6,724 nt of DNA from assembly GCA_020024985.1 (NCBI GenBank), contig JAHHSW010000045.1, positions 1 to 6,724 on the forward strand. Direction: 5' to 3'. This DNA comes from Anaeroplasmataceae bacterium. Lineage in GTDB: Bacteria > Bacillota_I > Bacilli_A > Acholeplasmatales > Anaeroplasmataceae. Position 1 is the first letter of the stretch; each line of letters starts with the position of its first letter. The translations under genes and the position numbers were made by a program. Positions 1 to 6,682 of this stretch are shown here, one piece after another. Below the pieces are notes generated by a model that searched no databases, was not told the DNA's origin, and saw only the letters and a program-made list of their open reading frames with translations.

Positions 1-2
1 CT

Positions 3-1610
3 AAAAATGATGCCAAAAGGGTTTATCTAGTTCATTATGATAAATATCTTTTAGGTAGGAAAGAGGAATTTTTAGAGGCCTATAGCTTAATGCGCTATGA
101 GGGAAATGGTCGCTTTGTTGATTATTATCAAATTAAGGTAAAGCCCTTAAGAGGTAGACTTCACTATTTCTTTAAAATAGAATTTAACTCAGGTGAGGTT
201 AAATATTTTAACGCAAGTGGCTTAACAGAAGAACCTATGTTTGATGAATTTAATATTTTTGCAATACCCTATTTAAATTTAGAGGATAGGATAGAGACTC
301 CAGCCTGGGCAAGGGATAGTGTAATGTATCAGATATTCCCAGATACCTTTAATAAGCCAGGAGGCTTTACCAATAGTAAGGAGGAAAGAGCTGATAGAAG
401 GTTTTCAAATGGTACCCTTAAGGGTATAAAAGAGAAAATACCATATCTAAAAGAGCTTGGAATTGATGTTATTTATTTAACCCCTATTTTTAAGTCTAAC
501 TCTAATCACCGCTATGATACAGTTGATTATATGGAAATTGATTCTAGGCTTGGAGATAAGGAGGATTTAAGGGCACTTGTTAATGAGCTTCATAAAAATA
601 ATATGAAAATAGTATTAGATGGAGTCTTTAATCATACCTCTAGTCACTTTTTTGCCTTTGAGGACATCATTTTAAATCAAGAAAAAAGTAAATATAAGGA
701 TTGGTATCATATTATTAAATTCCCGGTAGTAAGGGATTCTAATAATCCTCTTGGCTTAAGCTATGAAAGCTGGAGCTGCTGTTATGATATGCCAAAGCTT
801 AATACCTGTAATAATGAGGTTATAGCCTACATATTTAAGGTTATTGAATATTGGACTAAGGAATTTAATATTGATGGTTGGAGGCTTGATGTTGCTAACG
901 AGGTGCCAATTTATTTTTGGAGGCAATTTAGAGAGCTAATTAAGGGAATAAATAAGGATATTCTTTTAATTGGTGAATCCTGGAATGATTCTAGTGCCTA
1001 TTTAGACGGTACTAGCTTTGATAGTGTAATGAATTATTTATTTAGGACCTATGTATTTAGGCTAATGGATGGCGCTAAGAAAAGCCCAAAGGAGGAGGTC
1101 TTAAGCTTTATAGAGTCCTATAGTGAGCATAGGATGATGTATCCAAGACCACATTTTGAGGCTTTAATTAATTTGATTTCCTCACATGATGTTGAAAGGC
1201 TTGCCTCAATCTATAGTGAGAAGGAAATAAGGGTAATGCTTTTAATGCTACTAACCCTTTCAGGCTTACCCTGCATCTATTATGGTGATGAGCTAGCCCT
1301 TAAGGATGATCCTATTTATAATAATAGAGCTCCTATGCCATGGGATAAGCTTGATTGCATGCTTATAGATATTAAGCCACTTATTGCCCTAAGGCATCAG
1401 CACAGTGCTTTAAGAGCATGGGATATTAGCTTTATAGCTAAGGATGCTGGTGTATTAGAGTATGTAAGAGAGGACAAGGAAGAAAAGATCGGCGTCTTAA
1501 TTAATTTTAATAGTGAGGAATATAAGCTAAAAAATAATTATGATATTCTTTATGGAGCTAATAAAGCTAGCCTAGAATATTTAGATTTTATTATTTATAA
1601 GCTAAAATAA
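3..1610 (+). CDS. Neopullulanase/cyclomaltodextrinase-type GH13 enzyme, 5'-partial
   Basis: Hydrolyses alpha-1,4 (and possibly alpha-1,6) bonds in maltodextrins, cyclodextrins or pullulan, probably in the cytoplasm. The frame is open to the left edge, so the Met at 90 is internal. The 29 codons before it (including VYLVHYDKYLL) and roughly the next 70 residues look like the CBM34-type N-terminal domain of this subfamily. Counting from that Met, the GH13 barrel begins near PAWARDSVMYQIFPD (71-85). Seen: region I DGVFNH (177-182), MPKLN (234-238, the signature of the neopullulanase subfamily, GH13_20), region II GWRLDVANE with nucleophile D267, region III GESW with acid/base E296, and region IV SSHD with D367. 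A short C-terminal beta domain follows. The 535 visible residues compare with about 580-590 for the family, so a few tens of residues are missing. A signal peptide cannot be judged. It is followed closely by the deacetylase gene. Exact substrate (cyclodextrin, pullulan or maltotriose) is not determinable. Confidence 0.95.
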   Translation, partial: KNDAKRVYLVHYDKYLLGRKEEFLEAYSLMRYEGNGRFVDYYQIKVKPLRGRLHYFFKIEFNSGEVKYFNASGLTEEPMFDEFNIFAIPYLNLEDRIETPAWARDSVMYQIFPDTFNKPGGFTNSKEERADRRFSNGTLKGIKEKIPYLKELGIDVIYLTPIFKSNSNHRYDTVDYMEIDSRLGDKEDLRALVNELHKNNMKIVLDGVFNHTSSHFFAFEDIILNQEKSKYKDWYHIIKFPVVRDSNNPLGLSYESWSCCYDMPKLNTCNNEVIAYIFKVIEYWTKEFNIDGWRLDVANEVPIYFWRQFRELIKGINKDILLIGESWNDSSAYLDGTSFDSVMNYLFRTYVFRLMDGAKKSPKEEVLSFIESYSEHRMMYPRPHFEALINLISSHDVERLASIYSEKEIRVMLLMLLTLSGLPCIYYGDELALKDDPIYNNRAPMPWDKLDCMLIDIKPLIALRHQHSALRAWDISFIAKDAGVLEYVREDKEEKIGVLINFNSEEYKLKNNYDILYGANKASLEYLDFIIYKLK

Positions 1611-1615
1611 GGAGG
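1609..1615 (+). promoter_or_regulatory. Ribosome binding site of the deacetylase gene
   Basis: AAGGAGG overlaps the TAA stop of the upstream GH13 gene and lies 8 bases before the ATG at 1624. It favours this ATG over the second ATG two codons later and suggests that the two genes share a transcript. Confidence 0.85.
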
Positions 1616-1623
1616 AAATAGCT

Positions 1624-2430
1624 ATGAAAATGTATTTCCCAGGCTTTAGGATTAAGGCCTTAACCCTAAGCTATGATGATGGGGTTAGAAGTGATATTAA
1701 GCTAGTTAATTTATTAAATAGGTATGGCGTAAAGGCTACCTTTAACCTAAATAGTGGGCTTATGGGTAAGGAAGGTGGCGGTAAGGTAGGAAGGCTAAGC
1801 TATGAGGAATGCCAGGCCCTATATGTCCCATCAGGCCATGAGGTTGCAATTCATACCCTAACTCATCCCTTCCTAGAAAGGCTAAGCTATGAGGAGTGCC
1901 TACATGAGGTATTAGCTGATAGGCTAACGCTTCAAAAAATGACAGGGCAGGAGATTCATGGTATGGCCTATCCCTTTGGAACCTATAATGATATGGTTTT
2001 AAAGGTATTAAGGGAGGCTCAGGTTTACTATAGTAGAACCTGTGATGCGAGGGAGGATTTTTCTATTCCTGAGGACTTTTTAAGATATTATCCTACCACT
2101 CATCATAAAAATCCAAGGCTTATGGAGCTAACACATAAATTTTTAGAGGATGAAAATAAAGAGCCCTACCTATTTTATCTTTGGGGTCATTCCTATGAGT
2201 TTGAAAATGAGGGTAATTGGAATATAATAGAGGACTTTTTAAGCCTTGCTTCCTTTAGACCCGAGGTTTGGTATGCGACTAATATTACAATTGTTAATTA
2301 TGTAAATGCCTATAGAGGGCTAATTAGAGCTAATAATACAATAATTAATAATTCTAATATAGATTTATATATAGAGGTAGAAGATAAGCGCTATATAGCT
2401 AAGGCGCATTCTAAAATTATTTTAGATTAA
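1624..2430 (+). CDS. CE4-type polysaccharide deacetylase family protein
   Basis: Carbohydrate esterase family 4 (NodB-like) proteins remove N- or O-acetyl groups from sugars by a metal-dependent mechanism. The 268-residue protein shows motif 1 TLSYDDG (D18 candidate base, D19 metal ligand), motif 2 HTLTH (H77 and H81, metal ligands), a motif 3-like YPFG (116-119), and a late WGHSYEF with H189 that could be the motif 5 histidine. The usual TFDDG reads LSYDDG. Residues from about 235 form a short beta-rich tail. No signal peptide or membrane segment is visible, so it is probably cytoplasmic, unlike the cell-wall peptidoglycan deacetylases. It starts 13 bases after the GH13 gene and is probably cotranscribed with it, which hints at acetylated oligosaccharide substrates; this is inference. 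Residues 57-63 and 86-92 are an identical heptapeptide, RLSYEEC. Substrate unknown; family assignment firm. Confidence 0.88.
   Translation: MKMYFPGFRIKALTLSYDDGVRSDIKLVNLLNRYGVKATFNLNSGLMGKEGGGKVGRLSYEECQALYVPSGHEVAIHTLTHPFLERLSYEECLHEVLADRLTLQKMTGQEIHGMAYPFGTYNDMVLKVLREAQVYYSRTCDAREDFSIPEDFLRYYPTTHHKNPRLMELTHKFLEDENKEPYLFYLWGHSYEFENEGNWNIIEDFLSLASFRPEVWYATNITIVNYVNAYRGLIRANNTIINNSNIDLYIEVEDKRYIAKAHSKIILD
1791..1900 (+). repeat. Short direct repeat inside the deacetylase gene
   Basis: Bases 1791-1813 and 1878-1900 match at 22 of 23 positions; the single difference is a synonymous GAA/GAG change. Both copies are in frame, encode RLSYEEC plus flanking codons, and start 87 bases (29 codons) apart, on either side of the HTLTH metal-binding motif. 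This may be a small internal duplication or chance reuse of a favoured helix start (Ser-Tyr-Glu-Glu). Confidence 0.7.
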
Positions 2431-2463
2431 GGGCTTAAATTTCTAATTTAATCTAAATTTTTT
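2421..2463 (+). terminator. Weak AT-rich terminator-like hairpin after the deacetylase gene
   Basis: TTTAGATTAA (2421-2430, containing the stop codon) pairs perfectly with TTAATCTAAA (2448-2457) and is followed at once by six T (2458-2463). A competing 7-bp hairpin, TTAAATT/AATTTAA around TCT (2435-2451), overlaps it. The stems are almost all A-T, so termination may be inefficient. Confidence 0.4.
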
Positions 2464-2471
2464 CGTAAAGC

Positions 2472-2493
2472 AAGGGACTTTTTTGAGTCTTTT
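2472..2493 (+). terminator. Second small hairpin before malQ
   Basis: AAGGGACT (2472-2479) pairs with AGTCTTTT (2486-2493) around a TTTTTG loop, with two G-U wobbles, so the stem is continuous only in the + strand RNA. The 3' arm ends in TTTT. It could help the preceding hairpin end upstream transcription. The remaining bases of the gap hold only the malQ promoter and ribosome binding site. Confidence 0.3.
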
Positions 2494-2513
2494 AGTAATG
2501 TATTAAAAAATGG

Positions 2514-2542
2514 TTGTTTTTATAGTGCTTATAAGGTATTAT
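2514..2542 (+). promoter_or_regulatory. Candidate sigma-A promoter of malQ
   Basis: TTGTTT (2514-2519) and TATTAT (2537-2542) are separated by exactly 17 bases, giving a -35 matching TTGACA at 3 of 6 and a -10 matching TATAAT at 5 of 6. Transcription would start near 2549, leaving a leader of about 35 bases. This would let malQ be expressed separately from the upstream GH13/deacetylase pair. Confidence 0.55.
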
Positions 2543-2572
2543 TAATAAAAGGACACGTTAAATTTATTTATA

Positions 2573-2580
2573 GAGGTGAT
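2573..2580 (+). promoter_or_regulatory. malQ: Ribosome binding site that sets the malQ start
   Basis: GAGGTGAT is an extended match to the anti-Shine-Dalgarno complement (AGGAGGTGATC). The GTG at 2576 sits inside this site and therefore cannot be the start; the ATG at 2585 is correctly spaced downstream, with AAAA between them. Confidence 0.8.
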
Positions 2581-2584
2581 AAAA

Positions 2585-4078
2585 ATGAATAGACGAGCTG
2601 GTGTATTATTACACATAACAAGCCTTCCTTCTAAATATGGTGTTGGTACCCTAGGTAAGGAAAGCTTTGAATTTATAGATTGGCTAGAGAAGGGCAAAAT
2701 GAAGATTTGGCAGGTATTACCATTAGTACCTACAAGCTATGGTGATTCACCATATCAATCTGTTTCCTCAACAGCCCTAAATCAATATTTAATTGATTAT
2801 GATATTTTAAAGGAAAAGGGTTTACTTGATAGTAGTGATTATGAGGCTGAGCTAAATATTAATCCAGTTAGGGTTGATTATGCATACCTATTCCATAAGA
2901 AGAATGAAATATTAAGAAAGGCCTTCACACGCTTTAATGTAAATACTAAGGCCTTTAAAGCCTTCCTCAAGGAGGGAGAATATAATGATTATTCATTATA
3001 TATGACTCTAAAGGAGCTAAATGGCTTTAAGTCATGGGAGAATTGGCCACTTGAGCTTCAAAGCTACTCTAAGGAGCTTGAGGAAAGAATAATTAAGGAG
3101 AATAAGAAGAACTATTTATTCTGGCAATGGACTCAATATGAGTTCTTAGCTGAGTGGAATAAGGTTAAGGACTATGCCAATAGTAAGGGTATAGAGATTA
3201 TGGGTGATATGCCTATTTATGTTGCCTATGACTCTGTAGAGGTTTGGAAGCACCCTGAGCTATTTGATTTAAACCCAGATAAGAGCCTAAAGTATGGGGC
3301 AGGCTGTCCACCAGATGCCTTCTGTGAGGATGGTCAGCTATGGGGGAACCCAATTTATAACTGGGATTATCATAAGAGCACTGGCTATGCCTGGTGGAAT
3401 GAAAGAATTAGTAAGACCTTCAAGCTATATGATATTATAAGAATTGATCACTTTAGAGGCTTTGCTGATTACTATAGAATTCCTGCAAGCGAGGAAACTG
3501 CTAGAAATGGTGAATGGGTAAAGGGTCCTAGATTTGATTTATTTAAGGATAAGACTAACCTTAAGATTGTGGCTGAGGATTTAGGCTTTATTGATGAGCC
3601 AGTAAGAGAGCTTCTAGAAAAGACTAATTACCCTGGTATGAAGGTATTACAATTTGGCTTTGATGGTGATCCTTCAAATGAATATTTACCATCTAATGCT
3701 ACTGAGAATTATGTAATTTATACAGGTACTCATGATAATATGCCATTGTATCAGTGGATTGGCTCAATGGATGAGGATGAGCTTGATGATTTTAAGTCTA
3801 TTTTAGTAGAAGAATGCGATAAGCTAGGAGTAGAATTTAATTGTAATCTTGATAGCATTGAATATTTAGTAGATATTTGTATTGAGCTTGCCTATGCTAG
3901 TAAGGCAGATACATGTATCATTCCAATGCAGGATTTATTACATCAGGATGGCTTTACAAGAATGAACTTCCCATCAACTGTTTCAACTGATAACTGGAGC
4001 TATAGAATTAGTGATGGTGCTTTATCAGATGATTTAGCTAGTGGCTTAGTATATTTAGTTAATAAATTTAATCGATAA
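2585..4078 (+). CDS. malQ: 4-alpha-glucanotransferase (amylomaltase, GH77)
   Basis: Cytoplasmic disproportionating enzyme that transfers alpha-1,4-glucan chains between maltodextrins and releases glucose, a core step of maltose/maltodextrin use. The 497-residue length from the ATG at 2585 is typical, and the protein begins MNRRAGVLLHITSLPS as family members do. Further signatures, counted from this Met: QVLPLVPT with DSPYQSVS near 43-61, GDMPIYVAYDS (207-217), GCPPDAF followed by GQLWGNP (240-255), RIDHFRGF with nucleophile D288, AEDLG with acid/base E331, and GTHDN with D384. Near the C-terminus, TRMNFPST replaces the commoner RMNxPGT. A longer start at GTG 2576 would add MIK but overlaps the ribosome binding site. 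It probably has its own promoter and ends before a strong hairpin shared with the convergent PHP gene. Confidence 0.97.
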   Translation: MNRRAGVLLHITSLPSKYGVGTLGKESFEFIDWLEKGKMKIWQVLPLVPTSYGDSPYQSVSSTALNQYLIDYDILKEKGLLDSSDYEAELNINPVRVDYAYLFHKKNEILRKAFTRFNVNTKAFKAFLKEGEYNDYSLYMTLKELNGFKSWENWPLELQSYSKELEERIIKENKKNYLFWQWTQYEFLAEWNKVKDYANSKGIEIMGDMPIYVAYDSVEVWKHPELFDLNPDKSLKYGAGCPPDAFCEDGQLWGNPIYNWDYHKSTGYAWWNERISKTFKLYDIIRIDHFRGFADYYRIPASEETARNGEWVKGPRFDLFKDKTNLKIVAEDLGFIDEPVRELLEKTNYPGMKVLQFGFDGDPSNEYLPSNATENYVIYTGTHDNMPLYQWIGSMDEDELDDFKSILVEECDKLGVEFNCNLDSIEYLVDICIELAYASKADTCIIPMQDLLHQDGFTRMNFPSTVSTDNWSYRISDGALSDDLASGLVYLVNKFNR

Positions 4079-4079
4079 T

Positions 4080-4122
4080 AAAAAACAGTTATATAGCGAA
4101 TTTGCTGTATAACTGTTTTTTT
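4080..4122. terminator. Bidirectional intrinsic terminator between convergent genes
   Basis: Bases 4080-4097 pair with 4104-4121 in an 18-bp stem with one G-U wobble; the core is ACAGTTATA with TATAACTGT, and the loop is GAATTT. It is flanked by an A run (4081-4085) and a T run (4116-4122), so it can end malQ transcripts on the + strand and PHP-gene transcripts on the - strand. It starts 2 bases after the malQ stop. Confidence 0.9.
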
Positions 4123-4136
4123 GTTATTTTTTTAAA

Positions 4137-4967
4137 TTATTTACCTTTAATTTCAATTTTATCTAAAACCTTAAGCCCTAACCTATCTATAAATTCATAA
4201 ATAAGCCTTGTATCATCAGTAATAAGGCTATTTGGATTATGAGCATCAGCTCCAACAACTATTTTTAAACCCTCATATTCCTTAGCAATTCTCCAAAAGT
4301 GCTCATTTGGATAAAGCCAATCGGTATTATGGTTGAAGCGTCTTGAGTTATTTGGGCCATTCGCATTAATTTCAATATAGACATCATTTTTAATGCAGGC
4401 CTCTATTATCCCTCGACTTACCTCCTCGCAGCATTCATCCCAGTACATATCACCAAGCTCCTTATTATATTGAATGAAGAATAAATCTGGGTGGGCTAGG
4501 TAATCATATAGACCAGTTGCTAGCGCCTTTTTAACTGTATCTAGATAGCCATAGATTGTTTTACTATTTATATCTCCATAGGTATTATATTTTTTATCTC
4601 CAATATAAAACCAGTGAACACCAAGAATCATATAATCAAGGCTTTCTCTCATTTCCTTATAATGCTCATGATATTTTTCTATATATTCAGTTTCTATACC
4701 ACTATAGATTTTGATTTTTCCCTTAAGCATTTCCTTAGCATAGCTAATTTCTGGTAGATAAATCTCATAAAATTCCTTAACATTCATATTTCTAGTTAGA
4801 GCCTCACCCGGAATATCAGGTGTCTCAAGCTCTCTTGGTAGAGGCCCATGATCTGACATACCAAGCTCACTAAAGCCAAGCTCAATTGCCTTTAGAGCAT
4901 AATCAATAGGAGCTCCACCTGCATGATGGCATAGCCTTGTATGGGTATGATAATTATTTTTAAGCAT
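4137..4967 (-). CDS. PHP-domain phosphatase, histidinol-phosphatase (HisJ/HisK-like) family
   Basis: PHP-domain enzymes of this type are metal-dependent phosphoesterases; the best-known member dephosphorylates histidinol phosphate in histidine synthesis. The 276-residue length fits the family (about 260-280). Metal-binding motifs seen: HTH (H7, H9) followed by CHHA (13-16), SDHGP (D39, H40), GIETEY (E92), GVHWF (H118), AHPD (H159), and GADAHNP (D241, H243). No signal peptide is visible, so it is probably cytoplasmic. The start has AAGGAGA 8 bases upstream (4976-4982). It lies 67 bases downstream of the lipoprotein amylase on the same strand, with little room for its own promoter, so it may depend on read-through from that gene. 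No histidine genes are nearby; a role on a sugar phosphate or another phosphate ester is possible but unproven. Confidence 0.88.
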   Translation of the reverse strand: MLKNNYHTHTRLCHHAGGAPIDYALKAIELGFSELGMSDHGPLPRELETPDIPGEALTRNMNVKEFYEIYLPEISYAKEMLKGKIKIYSGIETEYIEKYHEHYKEMRESLDYMILGVHWFYIGDKKYNTYGDINSKTIYGYLDTVKKALATGLYDYLAHPDLFFIQYNKELGDMYWDECCEEVSRGIIEACIKNDVYIEINANGPNNSRRFNHNTDWLYPNEHFWRIAKEYEGLKIVVGADAHNPNSLITDDTRLIYEFIDRLGLKVLDKIEIKGK

Positions 4968-4975
4968 ATAAAAAA

Positions 4976-4982
4976 TCTCCTT
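4976..4982 (-). promoter_or_regulatory. Ribosome binding site of the PHP gene
   Basis: Read on the - strand, AAGGAGA lies 8 bases before the ATG at 4967, confirming this start. Confidence 0.8.
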
Positions 4983-4993
4983 TACTAAGCTTT

Positions 4994-5035
4994 AATTAAA
5001 AGGAAGGATTAGCCTACAAACCCTTCCTCTTAATT
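4994..5035 (-). terminator. Hairpin between the amylase and PHP genes (terminator or attenuator)
   Basis: On the - strand, bases 5035-5022 (ending GAGGAAGG) pair with 5007-4994 (starting CCTTCCTTTT) to form a 14-bp stem with one G-U wobble and a 14-base loop. It begins at the last base of the amylase stop codon. The 3' side is CCTTCCTTTTAATTAAA, so the U tract is short and partly inside the stem. It may terminate only part of the transcripts or protect the amylase mRNA 3' end. Confidence 0.55.
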
Positions 5036-6612
5036 TATTTTTTAACCTTTATAACAGCAGTTCCGTAGGATGGAATAGTAGTAGAATCACTAGCTAGAGT
5101 AATCTCCTTACTAGCATAAATTATGTTACCATCAGTAAAATCATATGAAACCTTTGAAGGCTTATTATTGGTATTAACTAAGCATAGGTAGGTAGTACCA
5201 TCTAGGCTACGAGTGAAGGCACAGACAGCTCTACCTAGGCTAATTGGCTCAAAGCTTCCATATTTTATAACCTTATCATTTGCCTTAAGAGTAGTAATAG
5301 CCTTATAGAAGGAAAGCATAGAATCAGGGTCCTTAAGCTGCATAGCGGCAGGCTTAATACCTCTATTGTGCTCATCATATTCATTTGAGGTACCACCAAG
5401 CCTAATAATAGAGGTATCATATTCATTACCCCATTTATATGGCTGACGGTAGGCTAAATCACCATTATTATCAGTAACCTTAACACCACTCATACCAAGC
5501 TCATCACCATTATATATCCATGATAGGCCAGGTAATAGCATTTGAATAGCAGCAGAGGCCTTTGCTGCCTCAGTATTATTAGAAAGCTTAGACATAACTC
5601 TATCAATATCATGGTTAGATAGGATTAAGGAATTTAGCATATCTGGATTTTTATCATCTAAATCATCAATAAGAGTGCTATAGCTATAGCTTATCATTTC
5701 ACCACTACCAGCTCCTACATTAGAAATAATAGAGTTCTTAGTTTGAAAATCAAAGCAGGAATCAATTCCTTGCTCATAAAAGCCACTATAGGCAGAGGAA
5801 GAATTATCTAAAACCTCAAGGGTTAAGAAGGCATTCTTATTAAGCTTTTTAATATCCTTAGAGAATTTATTAAAGAATTCAAGATTCTTATTATAATTTA
5901 GGGTAGCAAGGTTATCTGAGCCCTCATATAGCTCCATACCCTTACTAGTATCATAATTATATACATGCTTAGCACCATCAACTCTAAAGCCATCAACACC
6001 CTTATCCATCCAGAATTTACATACCTCAAGCATCTCATCATAAACCTTAGGATTATCATAGTTTAAATCTGGCATACCATCCCAGAATAGAGCATAGTAG
6101 TATTCACCATTTAATTTATATCTGTCATTAGTTACACGAGTAGGAGTCCATCTATAGTAATCTCTATATTCCTTTTCCTTGGCCATAGATTTTAAGAACC
6201 ACTCATTGTTTTTAGAGGTATGATTGATTACTAAATCCATCATTACCTTAATTCCACGCTTATGAGCCTCAGTAAGAAGCTTTGTATAACTTTCCATACC
6301 ACCGAAGGCCTCTCTAATTGATCTATAATCATCAACATCATAGCCATGGTATGAGCCTGAGCGGTGAACTGGGGTTAGCCAAAGCACCTCGATATTTAGG
6401 TTATCCTTTAAATAATCTAAATTATCAATAACACCATTAATATCTCCAGAGATATTATTTAAATCGTTAGCCTTATTTCCATTTGCGAAGGTATCAACAA
6501 AGACCTGATAGCCAATCCTTGCTTCATTTTTAATACCATCCTTTTTTTCTCCACCACAGCTAGCTAAGGCTAAGGCTAGACCTATTAGCGGAAGTATAGT
6601 TATCTTTTTCAT
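5035..6612 (-). CDS. Lipoprotein alpha-amylase (GH13, intermediary MPDLN group)
   Basis: Probably an endo-acting alpha-amylase, anchored to the outer face of the membrane, that cuts starch or maltodextrins into importable oligosaccharides. The 525-residue protein starts with a lipoprotein signal: MKK, a hydrophobic stretch, then LASC with lipid-acceptor C19, followed by a polar linker. GH13 motifs: YHGYDVDDY (88-96), region I DLVINH (126-131), MPDLN (180-184, the signature of the intermediary group, GH13_36, known from lipoprotein amylases such as Thermotoga AmyA), region II GFRVDGAKH with nucleophile D212, region III LTLEVLD with acid/base E266, and region IV SNHD with D335. All catalytic residues are present, but region III lacks the usual Gly before and Trp near the Glu (GEVW). 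A C-terminal beta-sandwich domain ends the protein. The ATG has GGGTG 8 bases upstream. First gene of a - strand unit with the PHP gene; no binding-protein or transporter gene is in view. Confidence 0.95.
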   Translation of the reverse strand: MKKITILPLIGLALALASCGGEKKDGIKNEARIGYQVFVDTFANGNKANDLNNISGDINGVIDNLDYLKDNLNIEVLWLTPVHRSGSYHGYDVDDYRSIREAFGGMESYTKLLTEAHKRGIKVMMDLVINHTSKNNEWFLKSMAKEKEYRDYYRWTPTRVTNDRYKLNGEYYYALFWDGMPDLNYDNPKVYDEMLEVCKFWMDKGVDGFRVDGAKHVYNYDTSKGMELYEGSDNLATLNYNKNLEFFNKFSKDIKKLNKNAFLTLEVLDNSSSAYSGFYEQGIDSCFDFQTKNSIISNVGAGSGEMISYSYSTLIDDLDDKNPDMLNSLILSNHDIDRVMSKLSNNTEAAKASAAIQMLLPGLSWIYNGDELGMSGVKVTDNNGDLAYRQPYKWGNEYDTSIIRLGGTSNEYDEHNRGIKPAAMQLKDPDSMLSFYKAITTLKANDKVIKYGSFEPISLGRAVCAFTRSLDGTTYLCLVNTNNKPSKVSYDFTDGNIIYASKEITLASDSTTIPSYGTAVIKVKK

Positions 6613-6620
6613 TTTTGTAT

Positions 6621-6641
6621 CACCCTAAGAAAATTATAGCA
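6621..6641 (-). promoter_or_regulatory. Proximal extended -10 promoter and ribosome binding site of the amylase gene
   Basis: On the - strand, TGCTATAAT (6641-6633) is a perfect extended -10 element. No good -35 lies 17 bases upstream (TTCCCC), as is common for extended -10 promoters. Transcription would start near 6626, giving a very short leader that begins at the ribosome binding site GGGTG (6625-6621), 8 bases from the ATG. Confidence 0.6.
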
Positions 6642-6682
6642 AAAAATAAATAGGAGGGGAAGAAGCTAAGCCTAAAGCTACT

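Noticed and set aside
2550..2563. Possible cre or LacI-type site around ACACGTTA upstream of malQ
   Set aside because: It has a central CG, but five of the fixed consensus positions mismatch and there is no symmetry.
2431..2584. Riboswitch or small RNA in the gap before malQ
   Set aside because: Only short AT-rich hairpins, a promoter and a ribosome binding site are visible, with no conserved aptamer core recognised and a leader too short for one.
6652..6659. AGGAGGGG on the + strand resembling a strong ribosome binding site
   Set aside because: No ATG, GTG or TTG follows within a usable distance; it falls in the spacer and poor -35 region of the proximal amylase promoter.
6633..6661. TTCCCC as a true -35 for the proximal amylase promoter
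   Set aside because: It matches TTGACA at only 3 of 6 positions; the extended -10 TGCTATAAT explains promoter function without it.
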